Part shown: one piece after another, positions 1 through 5,787 of the stretch
Numbering within the stretch: the first letter of the stretch is position 1
Layout of the letters: each line of letters begins with the position of its first letter
NCBI GenBank assembly: GCA_026996955.1
Contig: JALWJV010000103.1
Coordinates: forward strand, 1 to 6,117
Direction of reading: 5' to 3'
DNA: 6,117 nucleotides
DNA from: Deltaproteobacteria bacterium
Lineage (GTDB): Bacteria; Desulfobacterota; Dissulfuribacteria; Dissulfuribacterales; QOAL01
The notes under the pieces: model-generated
The model's database searches: none
Told to the model about the DNA's origin: nothing
Seen by the model: only the letters and a program-made list of their open reading frames with translations
Position numbers and translations under genes: made by a program

Positions 1-93
1 GTCTGAGCGAGGTACGAGCGAGTTTCGCGATTTTGGCGTAGCAAGCCTTAGAAAAACAAGAAATTCTTCACCGGAACGGAAAAACAAGATCAT
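1..93 (-). repeat. repeat-like element with an open 31-codon frame, cut by the window edge
   Basis: The stretch is richer in GC at its left end than the flanking DNA. It contains two copies of GAGCGAG (5-11 and 16-22) and two copies of GAAAAACAAGA (51-61 and 79-89). On the minus strand an ATG at 93 opens a frame that stays open to the edge, with AAGG seven bases upstream. The predicted peptide ends in LRLATPKSRNSLVPRSD. That basic, low-information tail resembles short spurious proteins that I recall from dispersed repeats in deltaproteobacterial genomes; this is memory, not a search. It could instead be the start of a real small gene. It is clearly not the start of lptA, because the peptide has no signal sequence and no OstA-like pattern. 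Confidence 0.35.
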
Positions 94-145
94 TTACCAA
101 CCTTCATAAATAAATACGCTGAACAGTAACAAAGATGGATACAAA

Positions 146-724
146 TCAGGAAATTTCTGAATCAGGTATTATACTTTCCTGGTCTTTAAGCACAATAAGT
201 CCTGTATCCACATAGTATTTCATCTTCTTTGCATTTATAATTAGTCCGTCCTGTTCCCGCCTAACCACAACAGGTTTATCACTCCAGATAATCTGCTTCT
301 TCTGATCATAGTTCAGTACATCAGCATAAAGGCGTTCACCCGATTCAAATTTTACAATTACATGCTTTTTAAGGGTAATAAGTTCATTTGCCCTGTCATA
401 GCTCCCCTCATCTGCAACTATATCGGTATTGGTTCCATTCTTCTTGACCAGTGTAATCTTTACCTGCTCAAGGTCCATGATATCACTGTTTTCATAGAGT
501 CCTGCACGCCCGGCCCTGACAGTCCACCTTGTGCCCTCAGGGGTCAACCTGGAATATTTTACCTTCTCAAGTGTGAGGTCAGCCTTTACATTCTTGAACT
601 GTTCTTTCCAGATATCAGGTATCTGTTCCTGTTGTGGCAATACAAATTTCCATACAACCATCCCTGATATCAGGAGCACTGCCATAAGTAGCAGTGCTCC
701 GCGTAATTTACTGTTCCTAATCAT
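146..724 (-). CDS. lptC: LptC, LPS export periplasmic/inner-membrane protein
   Basis: The product is 192 residues, the usual LptC size. LptC is the bitopic inner-membrane subunit that receives lipopolysaccharide from the LptB2FG transporter and hands it to LptA in the periplasmic bridge. A single N-terminal membrane helix spans about residues 9-29, with no signal-peptidase site needed. The rest is a periplasmic beta-rich domain of the LptC/OstA type. It shows the repeating strand pattern of the beta-jellyroll, including TPEGTRWTVRAGRAGLYENSD (about 61-81), DIVADEGSYDRANELITL (101-118) and ERLYADVLNYDQKKQIIWS (130-148). The ATG at 724 lies 25 bases after the AsmA-family stop. No good Shine-Dalgarno sequence precedes it, so translation may depend on ribosomes from upstream. 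No lptA or lptB start is visible in the 145 bases downstream. The family call is from recognised sequence pattern, not a search. Confidence 0.88.
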   Translation of the reverse strand: MIRNSKLRGALLLMAVLLISGMVVWKFVLPQQEQIPDIWKEQFKNVKADLTLEKVKYSRLTPEGTRWTVRAGRAGLYENSDIMDLEQVKITLVKKNGTNTDIVADEGSYDRANELITLKKHVIVKFESGERLYADVLNYDQKKQIIWSDKPVVVRREQDGLIINAKKMKYYVDTGLIVLKDQESIIPDSEIS

Positions 725-749
725 TTAGATGCTTAGGGGCTGAACTGTA

Positions 750-3272
750 TCAGTTACCGAAAAGTCCCTTTAAAGTGTTTTCAAGCAACTGTTTTTCAGG
801 TGCTTTCTGTTTGGTATCTGTATCCTTGCCCTCCGCAGCTGTGCCTTTATCATCCTTCTTGTCAGGGCTTCCAAACAGCTTGTCTGTCAAAAACCTGGTT
901 GCCTGTTGGGTTACTGCCCCCTTATCAAGAGTTATTCTTGGGCTGGCCCAGGTTCCGGTTACCATGAGTGGAAGTTTGCTCCAACCGCGATCATCCTTTG
1001 CAGGGGCAACAAACTGCCCGGCAGGTATCTTTGATGCCAGCTCAGGAGAAAGTACTGAGTTCAAGTGGATGTTCATGTCCCCGTCAAGAGAAACAGTTCC
1101 TTCAGGTGCCAGGTAAATGTTTGAGGATGTAAATTTGCCTTTGAACAGCACCTTTCCAGCCTCAACAATAAAATCTCCTGCGGCATTCTGTATATCAATG
1201 TTTTTAAGATAAGAGTTTAGCCCAAGGAATGAGATAAGGCCTGAAACAACCCCGGTGTTTGCAAGCTGACCATTAAGAAGTGTCCAGTCACCTTTAAGCC
1301 AGAGATTCTTTTTTATATCAGAAGCGGCAATGCCAGCACCCTTGAAGTTTCCTTTAAGGTCAAGTATGCCGCTGACCGCCTTGCTCATGGAGGGTGATGC
1401 ATATGAGAGAACCTTCTGAACCAGAACACTGGAGACCTTGAAGTCCCCGTCATACCTGTATCCCTTAACACCCAGGTCAACATTGACATTTTTCTCAACC
1501 TTACCCTCTGCCACCATGGCTGTCTGGGTAATGTGAAGCTTGTTGTTCCTAAGGGTATAGTTCAGACGAACATCCCTCATTGGTACATTATGGTACTTTA
1601 GAAGGGCAACATATACGGAGCCAGACGCATTTACCGGAATGTTCAGGGGGGCAGGCTCTGAGGCAGCACCGCTTTGGCCAGTTCCTTTTCCTTTTGCGCC
1701 TGAAGCGCTTCCGGCTTCAGCCTTTTCTGCCTGCACGGCTTTATTCCTCGACTCGGTCTCTGGCTTGGCCTCCTTTTCCATCTTTGCCAATATGGCATCA
1801 AGATCAATCTCCTGGGAGGTCATCTTGGTCTTTACCACCACAGGCTTTGAGTAGATCTTTTCAGCAACCAGTTCTGTATCAATTACAGAATTGTCCAGAC
1901 TTAGCGCAAGTCCGCTGCTCTTTACAGTGTCACCTGCCAGAGTGATACTTCCGTTTATGCCAGCAGGAATACCCTGGGTATTAACAGTAACATTATTAAA
2001 GATGAGGCTTGCCTGCTTAAGAAGCTTTGCTCCATTACTTGCCTTGCCCTGGGCACTGATTGTTGCAGCAATCGTTCCTTCAGGCTTGAACTTTTTTGCC
2101 TTTGCCGCATAAACAGCAGGAAGGGCATTTACCATATCTCCAGGACTCTGCTCAGGCAGTGAAATGTCAAGTGCCAGCACAGGCTGGGTATTAAGCCCTG
2201 AAACATGTCCCTTTGCATTGACCTTGATGCCATTAAGATCAAGTTTGCTGCTGTTAATTGTGACAGTGCCCTTTTGTGCATTAAAGATGATGTCATAATC
2301 AAGGGTAGTAGAGACATTTTTTAAAGATGCTTCAGGCAGGTCTGAAGGGGTGAAGCTGATATTTTCAACCTGAAGATTTCCTGAACTTTTTATGACGCCA
2401 GCGGAAAATTTTACATTTACATCACTTTGAAACCGTGCGCTGTCCAGTTTCCCAGGAAGGGATGCAGCAAAATAGGGGGCAAAATCGGTTATTGAAAGCC
2501 CTGATATCTCAACCCTCATGTCTGCATCAGGCCCCTTGATGTTTAAAGAACCCTCTGCCTTTATGCTCCCCTGGTTAAGCATGGTTTCAAGCTTTACAGG
2601 AAACGGGTTATTCAATGAGAAATCATTTACCTTCAGGTCCAGGTCAGAAAGTGTTGTCTCAACAACCTTTCCGCCAGGTGCTGCACAGTCTGTAAATATG
2701 ACCTTTCCATCACTTATGTTGATGTTTGAAACCGCTATGGCAAGGCTTCCATCGGCTTTTTCAGTATTCTCAGCCGGGGCAGGGGATGGTGCAGGATTAT
2801 TTTTCTCAGAAACATTTTCTGCTGCATGGGCAACGGCCACAAGCCCTGTGTCAGCCGTCCTGCCCTTACCCTGATCATCCTTATGTTCAAGAAGGTCGCT
2901 GAAGTTGAAGCTGCCGTCGCTGTTTCTGATGACATGAATCTCTGGGGAGACAATTGTAACCTCACCAACCTGGACCTTGCCATGAAGCAGCGGAAGCAGA
3001 TCGTAGTGCAGCCTTGCAGCCTGACAGGAGACAAATGGCCTGTCTCCCTCTTTACTCATGATTTTTAACCCCTTAAGCTCAATTCCGGAGAATATGCTGA
3101 TACTTACATCACTTAATGTTACCTCACGATGCAGGGCCTTGTTTGCAATTGGGAGCACAGTCTCCTTTACCCTTTCAGGTGTGACAAGGGTTTTAACAAG
3201 TATGACTGCGGCAATAATGAAAATAACCACTAATCCCGTGATTATAGCTATAAATTTGGCAAGTCCCTTCAT
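750..3272 (-). CDS. AsmA-family envelope lipid-transport/assembly protein
   Basis: The product is 840 residues from the preferred start. Family members (AsmA, TamB, YhdP, YdbH types) are anchored in the inner membrane and form long beta-groove rods. Several are implicated in moving phospholipids to the outer membrane. One N-terminal helix spans about residues 6-28. An AsmA N-terminal domain follows, with LVTPERVKETVLPIANKAL then REVTLSDVSISIFSGIELKG (about 29-68). The middle consists of repeated short beta-strands. The C-terminal AsmA-like domain spans about 613-788 and includes the segment LLNGQLANTGVVSGLISFLG and the typical closing motif GTWASPRITLD (773-783). Three low-complexity linkers rich in K, E, A, P and G interrupt it (about 131-174, 498-543, 802-830). 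Two in-frame ATGs compete, at 3278 and 3272. AAGGAG at 3280-3285 is one base from the first and seven from the second, so I chose 3272. It lies between purB and lptC, probably cotranscribed. The exact substrate is unknown. Confidence 0.85.
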   Translation of the reverse strand: MKGLAKFIAIITGLVVIFIIAAVILVKTLVTPERVKETVLPIANKALHREVTLSDVSISIFSGIELKGLKIMSKEGDRPFVSCQAARLHYDLLPLLHGKVQVGEVTIVSPEIHVIRNSDGSFNFSDLLEHKDDQGKGRTADTGLVAVAHAAENVSEKNNPAPSPAPAENTEKADGSLAIAVSNINISDGKVIFTDCAAPGGKVVETTLSDLDLKVNDFSLNNPFPVKLETMLNQGSIKAEGSLNIKGPDADMRVEISGLSITDFAPYFAASLPGKLDSARFQSDVNVKFSAGVIKSSGNLQVENISFTPSDLPEASLKNVSTTLDYDIIFNAQKGTVTINSSKLDLNGIKVNAKGHVSGLNTQPVLALDISLPEQSPGDMVNALPAVYAAKAKKFKPEGTIAATISAQGKASNGAKLLKQASLIFNNVTVNTQGIPAGINGSITLAGDTVKSSGLALSLDNSVIDTELVAEKIYSKPVVVKTKMTSQEIDLDAILAKMEKEAKPETESRNKAVQAEKAEAGSASGAKGKGTGQSGAASEPAPLNIPVNASGSVYVALLKYHNVPMRDVRLNYTLRNNKLHITQTAMVAEGKVEKNVNVDLGVKGYRYDGDFKVSSVLVQKVLSYASPSMSKAVSGILDLKGNFKGAGIAASDIKKNLWLKGDWTLLNGQLANTGVVSGLISFLGLNSYLKNIDIQNAAGDFIVEAGKVLFKGKFTSSNIYLAPEGTVSLDGDMNIHLNSVLSPELASKIPAGQFVAPAKDDRGWSKLPLMVTGTWASPRITLDKGAVTQQATRFLTDKLFGSPDKKDDKGTAAEGKDTDTKQKAPEKQLLENTLKGLFGN

Positions 3273-3279
3273 GATCATT

Positions 3280-3285
3280 CTCCTT
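3280..3285 (-). promoter_or_regulatory. Shine-Dalgarno AAGGAG that decides the asmA-family start
   Basis: On the minus strand AAGGAG is followed by A, then ATG ATC ATG. Spacing is one base to the ATG at 3278 and seven bases to the ATG at 3272. Only the second spacing is normal, so the protein most likely starts MKGLAKF rather than MIMKGLAKF. Confidence 0.75.
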
Positions 3286-3322
3286 GAGTGATGTTAAGGG
3301 TTATGGAATCAGCGTTATTTGC

Positions 3323-4690
3323 TTAACTCTGTCTGTCTTGAAGCATGTCAACTATTTCCTCAGCAACGCCAATGTATGAGGCAGGTGTCATGTCAAGCAG
3401 TCTCTTTTTGTCTTCTTCTGGAAGCTCCAGGGTTTCAATAAATTCTCTTATAGTGTCCCTGGTAATGCTCTGTCCCCTGGTAAGGGCCTTGAGTTTTTCA
3501 TAGGGTTTTTCAATGCCGGCCTTGCGCATTACAGTCTGAATGGGTTCAGCCAGAACCTCCCACGCGTTTTCAAGGTCCTGGGCAATAACATGGTCATTAA
3601 GTTTCAGTTTGCCAAGACCCTTAAGGGTGGATTGATAGGCAATGATGCTGTACCCAAAGCCTACACCCATGTTCCTAAGAACCGTAGAGTCGCTCAAATC
3701 TCTTTGAAGCCTTGAGACCTGAAGCTTTGAAGCAAGATGTTCAAGGATGCTGTTGGCAAGACCGATGTTCCCCTCTGAATTTTCAAAATCAATTGGGTTT
3801 ACCTTGTGCGGCATGGTGGATGAGCCCACCTCTCCCTTAACTGTCTTCTGCCCAAAATATGCCATTGAAATATACGTCCAGATGTCACGGTCAAGGTCAA
3901 GAAGGACATTATTAAACCTGCAGATTGCATGAAACAGTTCAGCCATGTAGTCATGGGGCTCTATCTGGGTGGTAAAGATATTTTGTTTTAACCCGAGTTT
4001 TTCCTCAATTATCCTCCTGGAAAATGCAAGCCAGTCAACTTCAGGATATGCTGCGGTATGTGCATTGAAATTTCCCACTGCACCGTTCAGTTTTCCAAGA
4101 AGCTCTACTGCTTTGATCTTCTGCTGCTGCCTCCTCAGCCTGTCAACAAATACGGCAATCTCCTTGCCCACAGTGGTTGGGGATGCAGGCTGTCCATGGG
4201 TCCTTGCAAGCATGGGTACAGACTTCCACTCGTTGGCAAGCTCGGTTAATTTGTCTATGAGATTGTCCTGAAGCGGAAACATTACATCAAGACCGCTTTT
4301 AAGCATCAAGGCATGGGAGAGGTTATTTATATCTTCTGATGTGCAGGCAAAGTGCATAAATTCAGATAGCTGCTCAAGGCTCGTCCCTGCTGTCTTCTCC
4401 TTCAGATAATACTCAACCGCCTTCACATCGTGGTTGGTTGTGCGCTCAATGGCCTTTACCTTCTCTGCCTCTTCAGGGGTAAAATTCTCAACAATATCAA
4501 AAAGAAGCTTCTGCTCATCAGCGGAAAGCTCCCTGCACTGCGGGATTTTCGGTTCAGCACCAAGCTCAATCAGCCACAGAATCTCTATGTGGATTCTGTT
4601 TTTTATCAAGGCAAATTCTGAAAAACAGTGTGTCAGGTCTTTAACTTTTGAGGCGTAACGACCGTCTATGGGGCTAACTGCTGTAATCAT
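3323..4690 (-). CDS. purB: adenylosuccinate lyase PurB
   Basis: The product is 455 residues, matching the E. coli-type enzyme (456). It is a cytosolic tetramer that performs two steps of purine synthesis: cleavage of SAICAR to AICAR plus fumarate, and of adenylosuccinate to AMP plus fumarate. Numbered from the ATG at 4690, the N-terminus carries SPIDGRY (6-12). TTNHDVKAVEYYLK lies at 84-97 and TSEDINN at 117-123. RTHGQPASPT (163-172) contains the expected catalytic His165. The fumarate-lyase signature GSSTMPHKVNPIDFE (289-303) carries the catalytic serine of the mobile loop. All expected motifs are intact. The open frame extends seven codons further to a TTG at 4711, but GGAG at 4697-4700 sits six bases before the ATG at 4690, and homologues begin near SPxDGRY, so I use 4690. 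It is the first gene of the purB-asmA-lptC run, about 50 bases before the asmA-family start. Confidence 0.96.
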   Translation of the reverse strand: MITAVSPIDGRYASKVKDLTHCFSEFALIKNRIHIEILWLIELGAEPKIPQCRELSADEQKLLFDIVENFTPEEAEKVKAIERTTNHDVKAVEYYLKEKTAGTSLEQLSEFMHFACTSEDINNLSHALMLKSGLDVMFPLQDNLIDKLTELANEWKSVPMLARTHGQPASPTTVGKEIAVFVDRLRRQQQKIKAVELLGKLNGAVGNFNAHTAAYPEVDWLAFSRRIIEEKLGLKQNIFTTQIEPHDYMAELFHAICRFNNVLLDLDRDIWTYISMAYFGQKTVKGEVGSSTMPHKVNPIDFENSEGNIGLANSILEHLASKLQVSRLQRDLSDSTVLRNMGVGFGYSIIAYQSTLKGLGKLKLNDHVIAQDLENAWEVLAEPIQTVMRKAGIEKPYEKLKALTRGQSITRDTIREFIETLELPEEDKKRLLDMTPASYIGVAEEIVDMLQDRQS

Positions 4691-4967
4691 GTATAACTCC
4701 GCTATATTCAAGGAAATATGTTGTAGAATAATGGATTTATTGTCTGGATGCTTAGTCCAGCTCCAGGCAATACGGTTGAAAAATGTGATACGAATTCACG
4801 TGACAATAGAAAACGATGCTGGCGTGAGAGATGTAAGCCTTTACCTCACCCCCGGAATTCAGGCTGAAAGTATAACTGTACAGCACTTCTTGTCAATAAA
4901 GTAAAGGCTCTATTTACCTGGCCCGGTAAAGGTTCAATGGAAAGATCATTTTGATACCCAAGGTCAC
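4691..4967. other. spacer upstream of purB with small inverted repeats
   Basis: This spacer separates the 132-residue gene from purB and must hold any separate purB promoter. I found no convincing -35/-10 pair on the minus strand. It holds several short hairpins: CTGGA/TCCAG (4744-4748 with 4756-4760), GTGAG/CTCAC with an inner GTAA/TTAC (4824-4849), and TTTACC/GGTAAA around a six-base loop (4913-4930). The heptamer GTAAAGG occurs at 4901-4907 and 4926-4932, and inverted as CCTTTAC at 4838-4844. None is followed by a T-run on either strand, so I do not call a terminator. A 57-codon plus-strand frame (4731-4904) crosses the region but has no ribosome-binding site at normal spacing. Confidence 0.5.
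4697..4700 (-). promoter_or_regulatory. Shine-Dalgarno GGAG that decides the purB start
   Basis: On the minus strand GGAG lies six bases before the ATG at 4690. It falls inside the first codons of the longer TTG-started frame (4711), which argues that the TTG start is not used. Confidence 0.75.
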
Positions 4968-5366
4968 TTAAGCTGAATGCTCTTCCTGGTCTTCAGCATA
5001 ATCAACACAGGCTTCATACTCGGCACGAATGATTCTTCTTCCCATCTTCTCAATCCTGGAGCAGTATTTGTCAATTACAGGGTGATTTTGCCGCAATTTG
5101 GCAAGTTTTTCCTTTTCAGGGGGAAGCAGTTCCTTGTACGCCTGGAGTCTGTTGCCAAACCTCGTTATAAAAAGAGAGGAAACAACCAGTACACCAAGTG
5201 CCCAGTCAACCAGGTGAGGATCGAGCTTGGTATCAACATACATTACATAGGCACCCACTCCTATGGCGCCAATGGCAATTACAAAAAACAGGGAAAACCA
5301 GAAACTTTGATTCTTTCTGTTACGAAATATGTCCGGATCAGGGCTTCTGGAAATGTCAACTTTCAT
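4968..5366 (-). CDS. two-helix membrane protein of unknown function
   Basis: I do not recognise this 132-residue product. The N-terminal 20 residues are charged (RSPDPDIFRNRKNQ). They are followed by a hydrophobic helix at about 21-43, a short loop with DTKLDPHLVD, and a second hydrophobic helix at about 53-68. The remainder is a charged tail: KELLPPEKEKLAKLRQ, then YCSRIEKMGRRIIRAEYEAC and an acidic end (DYAEDQEEHSA). Positive charges before helix 1 and after helix 2 (RFGNR) suggest a hairpin with both ends in the cytoplasm. The tail is likely helical. The start is well supported: GGAG at 5373-5376 lies six bases before the ATG. It is divergent from the gene at 5788 and separated from purB by 277 bases, so it is probably its own unit. 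Good start and membrane pattern make it a credible gene; no function can be assigned. Confidence 0.75.
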   Translation of the reverse strand: MKVDISRSPDPDIFRNRKNQSFWFSLFFVIAIGAIGVGAYVMYVDTKLDPHLVDWALGVLVVSSLFITRFGNRLQAYKELLPPEKEKLAKLRQNHPVIDKYCSRIEKMGRRIIRAEYEACVDYAEDQEEHSA

Positions 5367-5567
5367 TCATTACTCCAAAAAATCATTAAAAAAAATTATT
5401 ACAAATCATAACCAACAAACCACTTTTCATGCAATTTTAGTTACGGTCAGACCAATAGTCAAACAGGACGAGAAATCCATTGGTTCAGGTATTGCCCCGA
5501 ACGGATTTAATGATGATTTTAATAGAAGTGGTTTAATAAGAAAATTTTATTCAGGCCTAAGTTGTGC

Positions 5568-5667
5568 GATTGCCAGATTTGCTGCATATCCGTGAAAGAG
5601 GGTTTCCCACTATAGTAGGCTATGTGGGAAGACCGATGACAAAGGAGATGCAGTGAAGCTGGCAATC
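5568..5667 (+). ncRNA. candidate structured RNA (5' leader element or small RNA), unclassified
   Basis: The arms fold as follows. GATTGCCAG (5568-5576) pairs perfectly with CTGGCAATC (5659-5667). After one A-G mismatch, 5578-5587 pairs with 5648-5657, including tandem U-G/G-U pairs (5580 with 5655, 5581 with 5654). After a second A-G mismatch, 5589-5591 pairs with 5644-5646. A symmetric nine-by-nine, purine-rich internal loop follows (5592-5600 against 5635-5643), then GG/CC. The apex is TTTCCCAC/GTGGGAAG (5603-5610 with 5624-5631), a bulged T, and ATAG/CTAT closing a TAGG tetraloop. Three G-U pairs form only in plus-strand RNA. The 3' end lies 120 bases before the ATG at 5788. It lacks the signature motifs of the riboswitch and ribozyme families I know. 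Transcription is inferred. Confidence 0.45.
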
Positions 5668-5692
5668 CCGAAGGGTTTCAAAATTGGAAAGC

Positions 5693-5698
5693 TATAAT
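5693..5698 (+). promoter_or_regulatory. possible -10 element TATAAT for the gene at 5788
   Basis: This is a perfect match to the sigma-70 -10 consensus, 90 bases before the ATG. No TTGACA-like hexamer lies 16-18 bases upstream, where the sequence is the GC-rich base of the hairpin. If it is a real promoter, the hairpin at 5568-5667 would lie outside this transcript and would need its own promoter. Confidence 0.2.
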
Positions 5699-5726
5699 CA
5701 CAATATAACTCCCTTTAATTTCATGG

Positions 5727-5739
5727 GAAAATAATTTTC
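5727..5739. promoter_or_regulatory. perfect palindrome GAAAATAATTTTC, possible operator
   Basis: The palindrome has six-base arms around a single central base, 48 bases before the ATG at 5788. The position would suit a repressor site just downstream of a promoter. AT-rich palindromes of this size also arise by chance, so this is only a candidate. Confidence 0.2.
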
Positions 5740-5775
5740 TGCATTTTGAAACGCTCAGCTTAGGTCAGGGAAAGT

Positions 5776-5780
5776 GAGGT
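5776..5780 (+). promoter_or_regulatory. Shine-Dalgarno GAGGT for the gene at 5788
   Basis: GAGGT lies seven bases before the ATG at 5788 and thirteen before the next in-frame ATG at 5794, supporting the first. It sits in the loop or edge of a small hairpin, GTCAG/CTGAC (5764-5768 with 5781-5785). Confidence 0.6.
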
Positions 5781-5787
5781 CTGACAC

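Larger units (their letters stand above)
5367..5787. other. divergent 421-base intergenic region with candidate regulatory structure
   Basis: This region separates two divergent genes, so it should hold both promoters. From left to right there are A-runs (5377-5382, 5388-5395), which give a U-rich leader for the minus-strand gene. Next is a hairpin ACCAAT/ATTGGT (5451-5456 with 5479-5484) extended inside by GGA/TCC (5466-5468 with 5476-5478). An AT-rich segment then carries TTTAAT three times (5506-5511, 5518-5523, 5532-5537), possible -10-like or curved DNA. After that come the long hairpin at 5568-5667, a perfect TATAAT at 5693-5698 with no recognisable -35 partner, and the palindrome GAAAATAATTTTC (5727-5739). 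No frame here looks coding. Confidence 0.6.

Noticed and set aside
2735..3034. Minus-strand 99-codon frame and several plus-strand frames inside the AsmA-family gene
   Set aside because: These are shadows of a clearly coding frame. They have no ribosome-binding sites and give cysteine/arginine-rich peptides without domain features.
4731..4904. 57-codon plus-strand frame (longer form from 4668) across the purB upstream region
   Set aside because: It has no Shine-Dalgarno sequence at normal spacing. The longer form overlaps the purB start on the opposite strand, and the peptide matches nothing I know. The bases are better explained as purB upstream DNA.
4913..4930. Intrinsic terminator TTTACC/GGTAAA after the 132-residue gene
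   Set aside because: The stem is only six pairs and is not followed by a T-run on the minus or plus strand.
5329..5595. 88-codon plus-strand frame over the start of the 132-residue gene and the divergent spacer
   Set aside because: It is antisense to a better-supported gene start, has no ribosome-binding site, and runs through AT-rich spacer and into the hairpin arm.
5592..5640. Hammerhead ribozyme, suggested by GAAA and CGATGA on opposite sides of a loop
   Set aside because: A hammerhead needs three helices around the core and a cleavage triplet. Here only two helices meet at the loop and the order of the motifs is wrong.
5568..5667. Known riboswitch (cyclic-di-GMP, SAM, cobalamin, TPP, FMN, glycine, ZTP, guanidine and similar)
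   Set aside because: The conserved core strings of these families as I remember them are absent, and the single-hairpin layout does not fit their multi-stem junctions. GACCGATGAC only vaguely recalls part of the SAM-I and cyclic-di-GMP cores.
5568..5667. Miniature transposable element with terminal inverted repeats
   Set aside because: There are no flanking target-site duplications that I can see. The arm deviations include G-U pairs that favour RNA, and no transposase is nearby. Not excluded without a genome-wide copy search.
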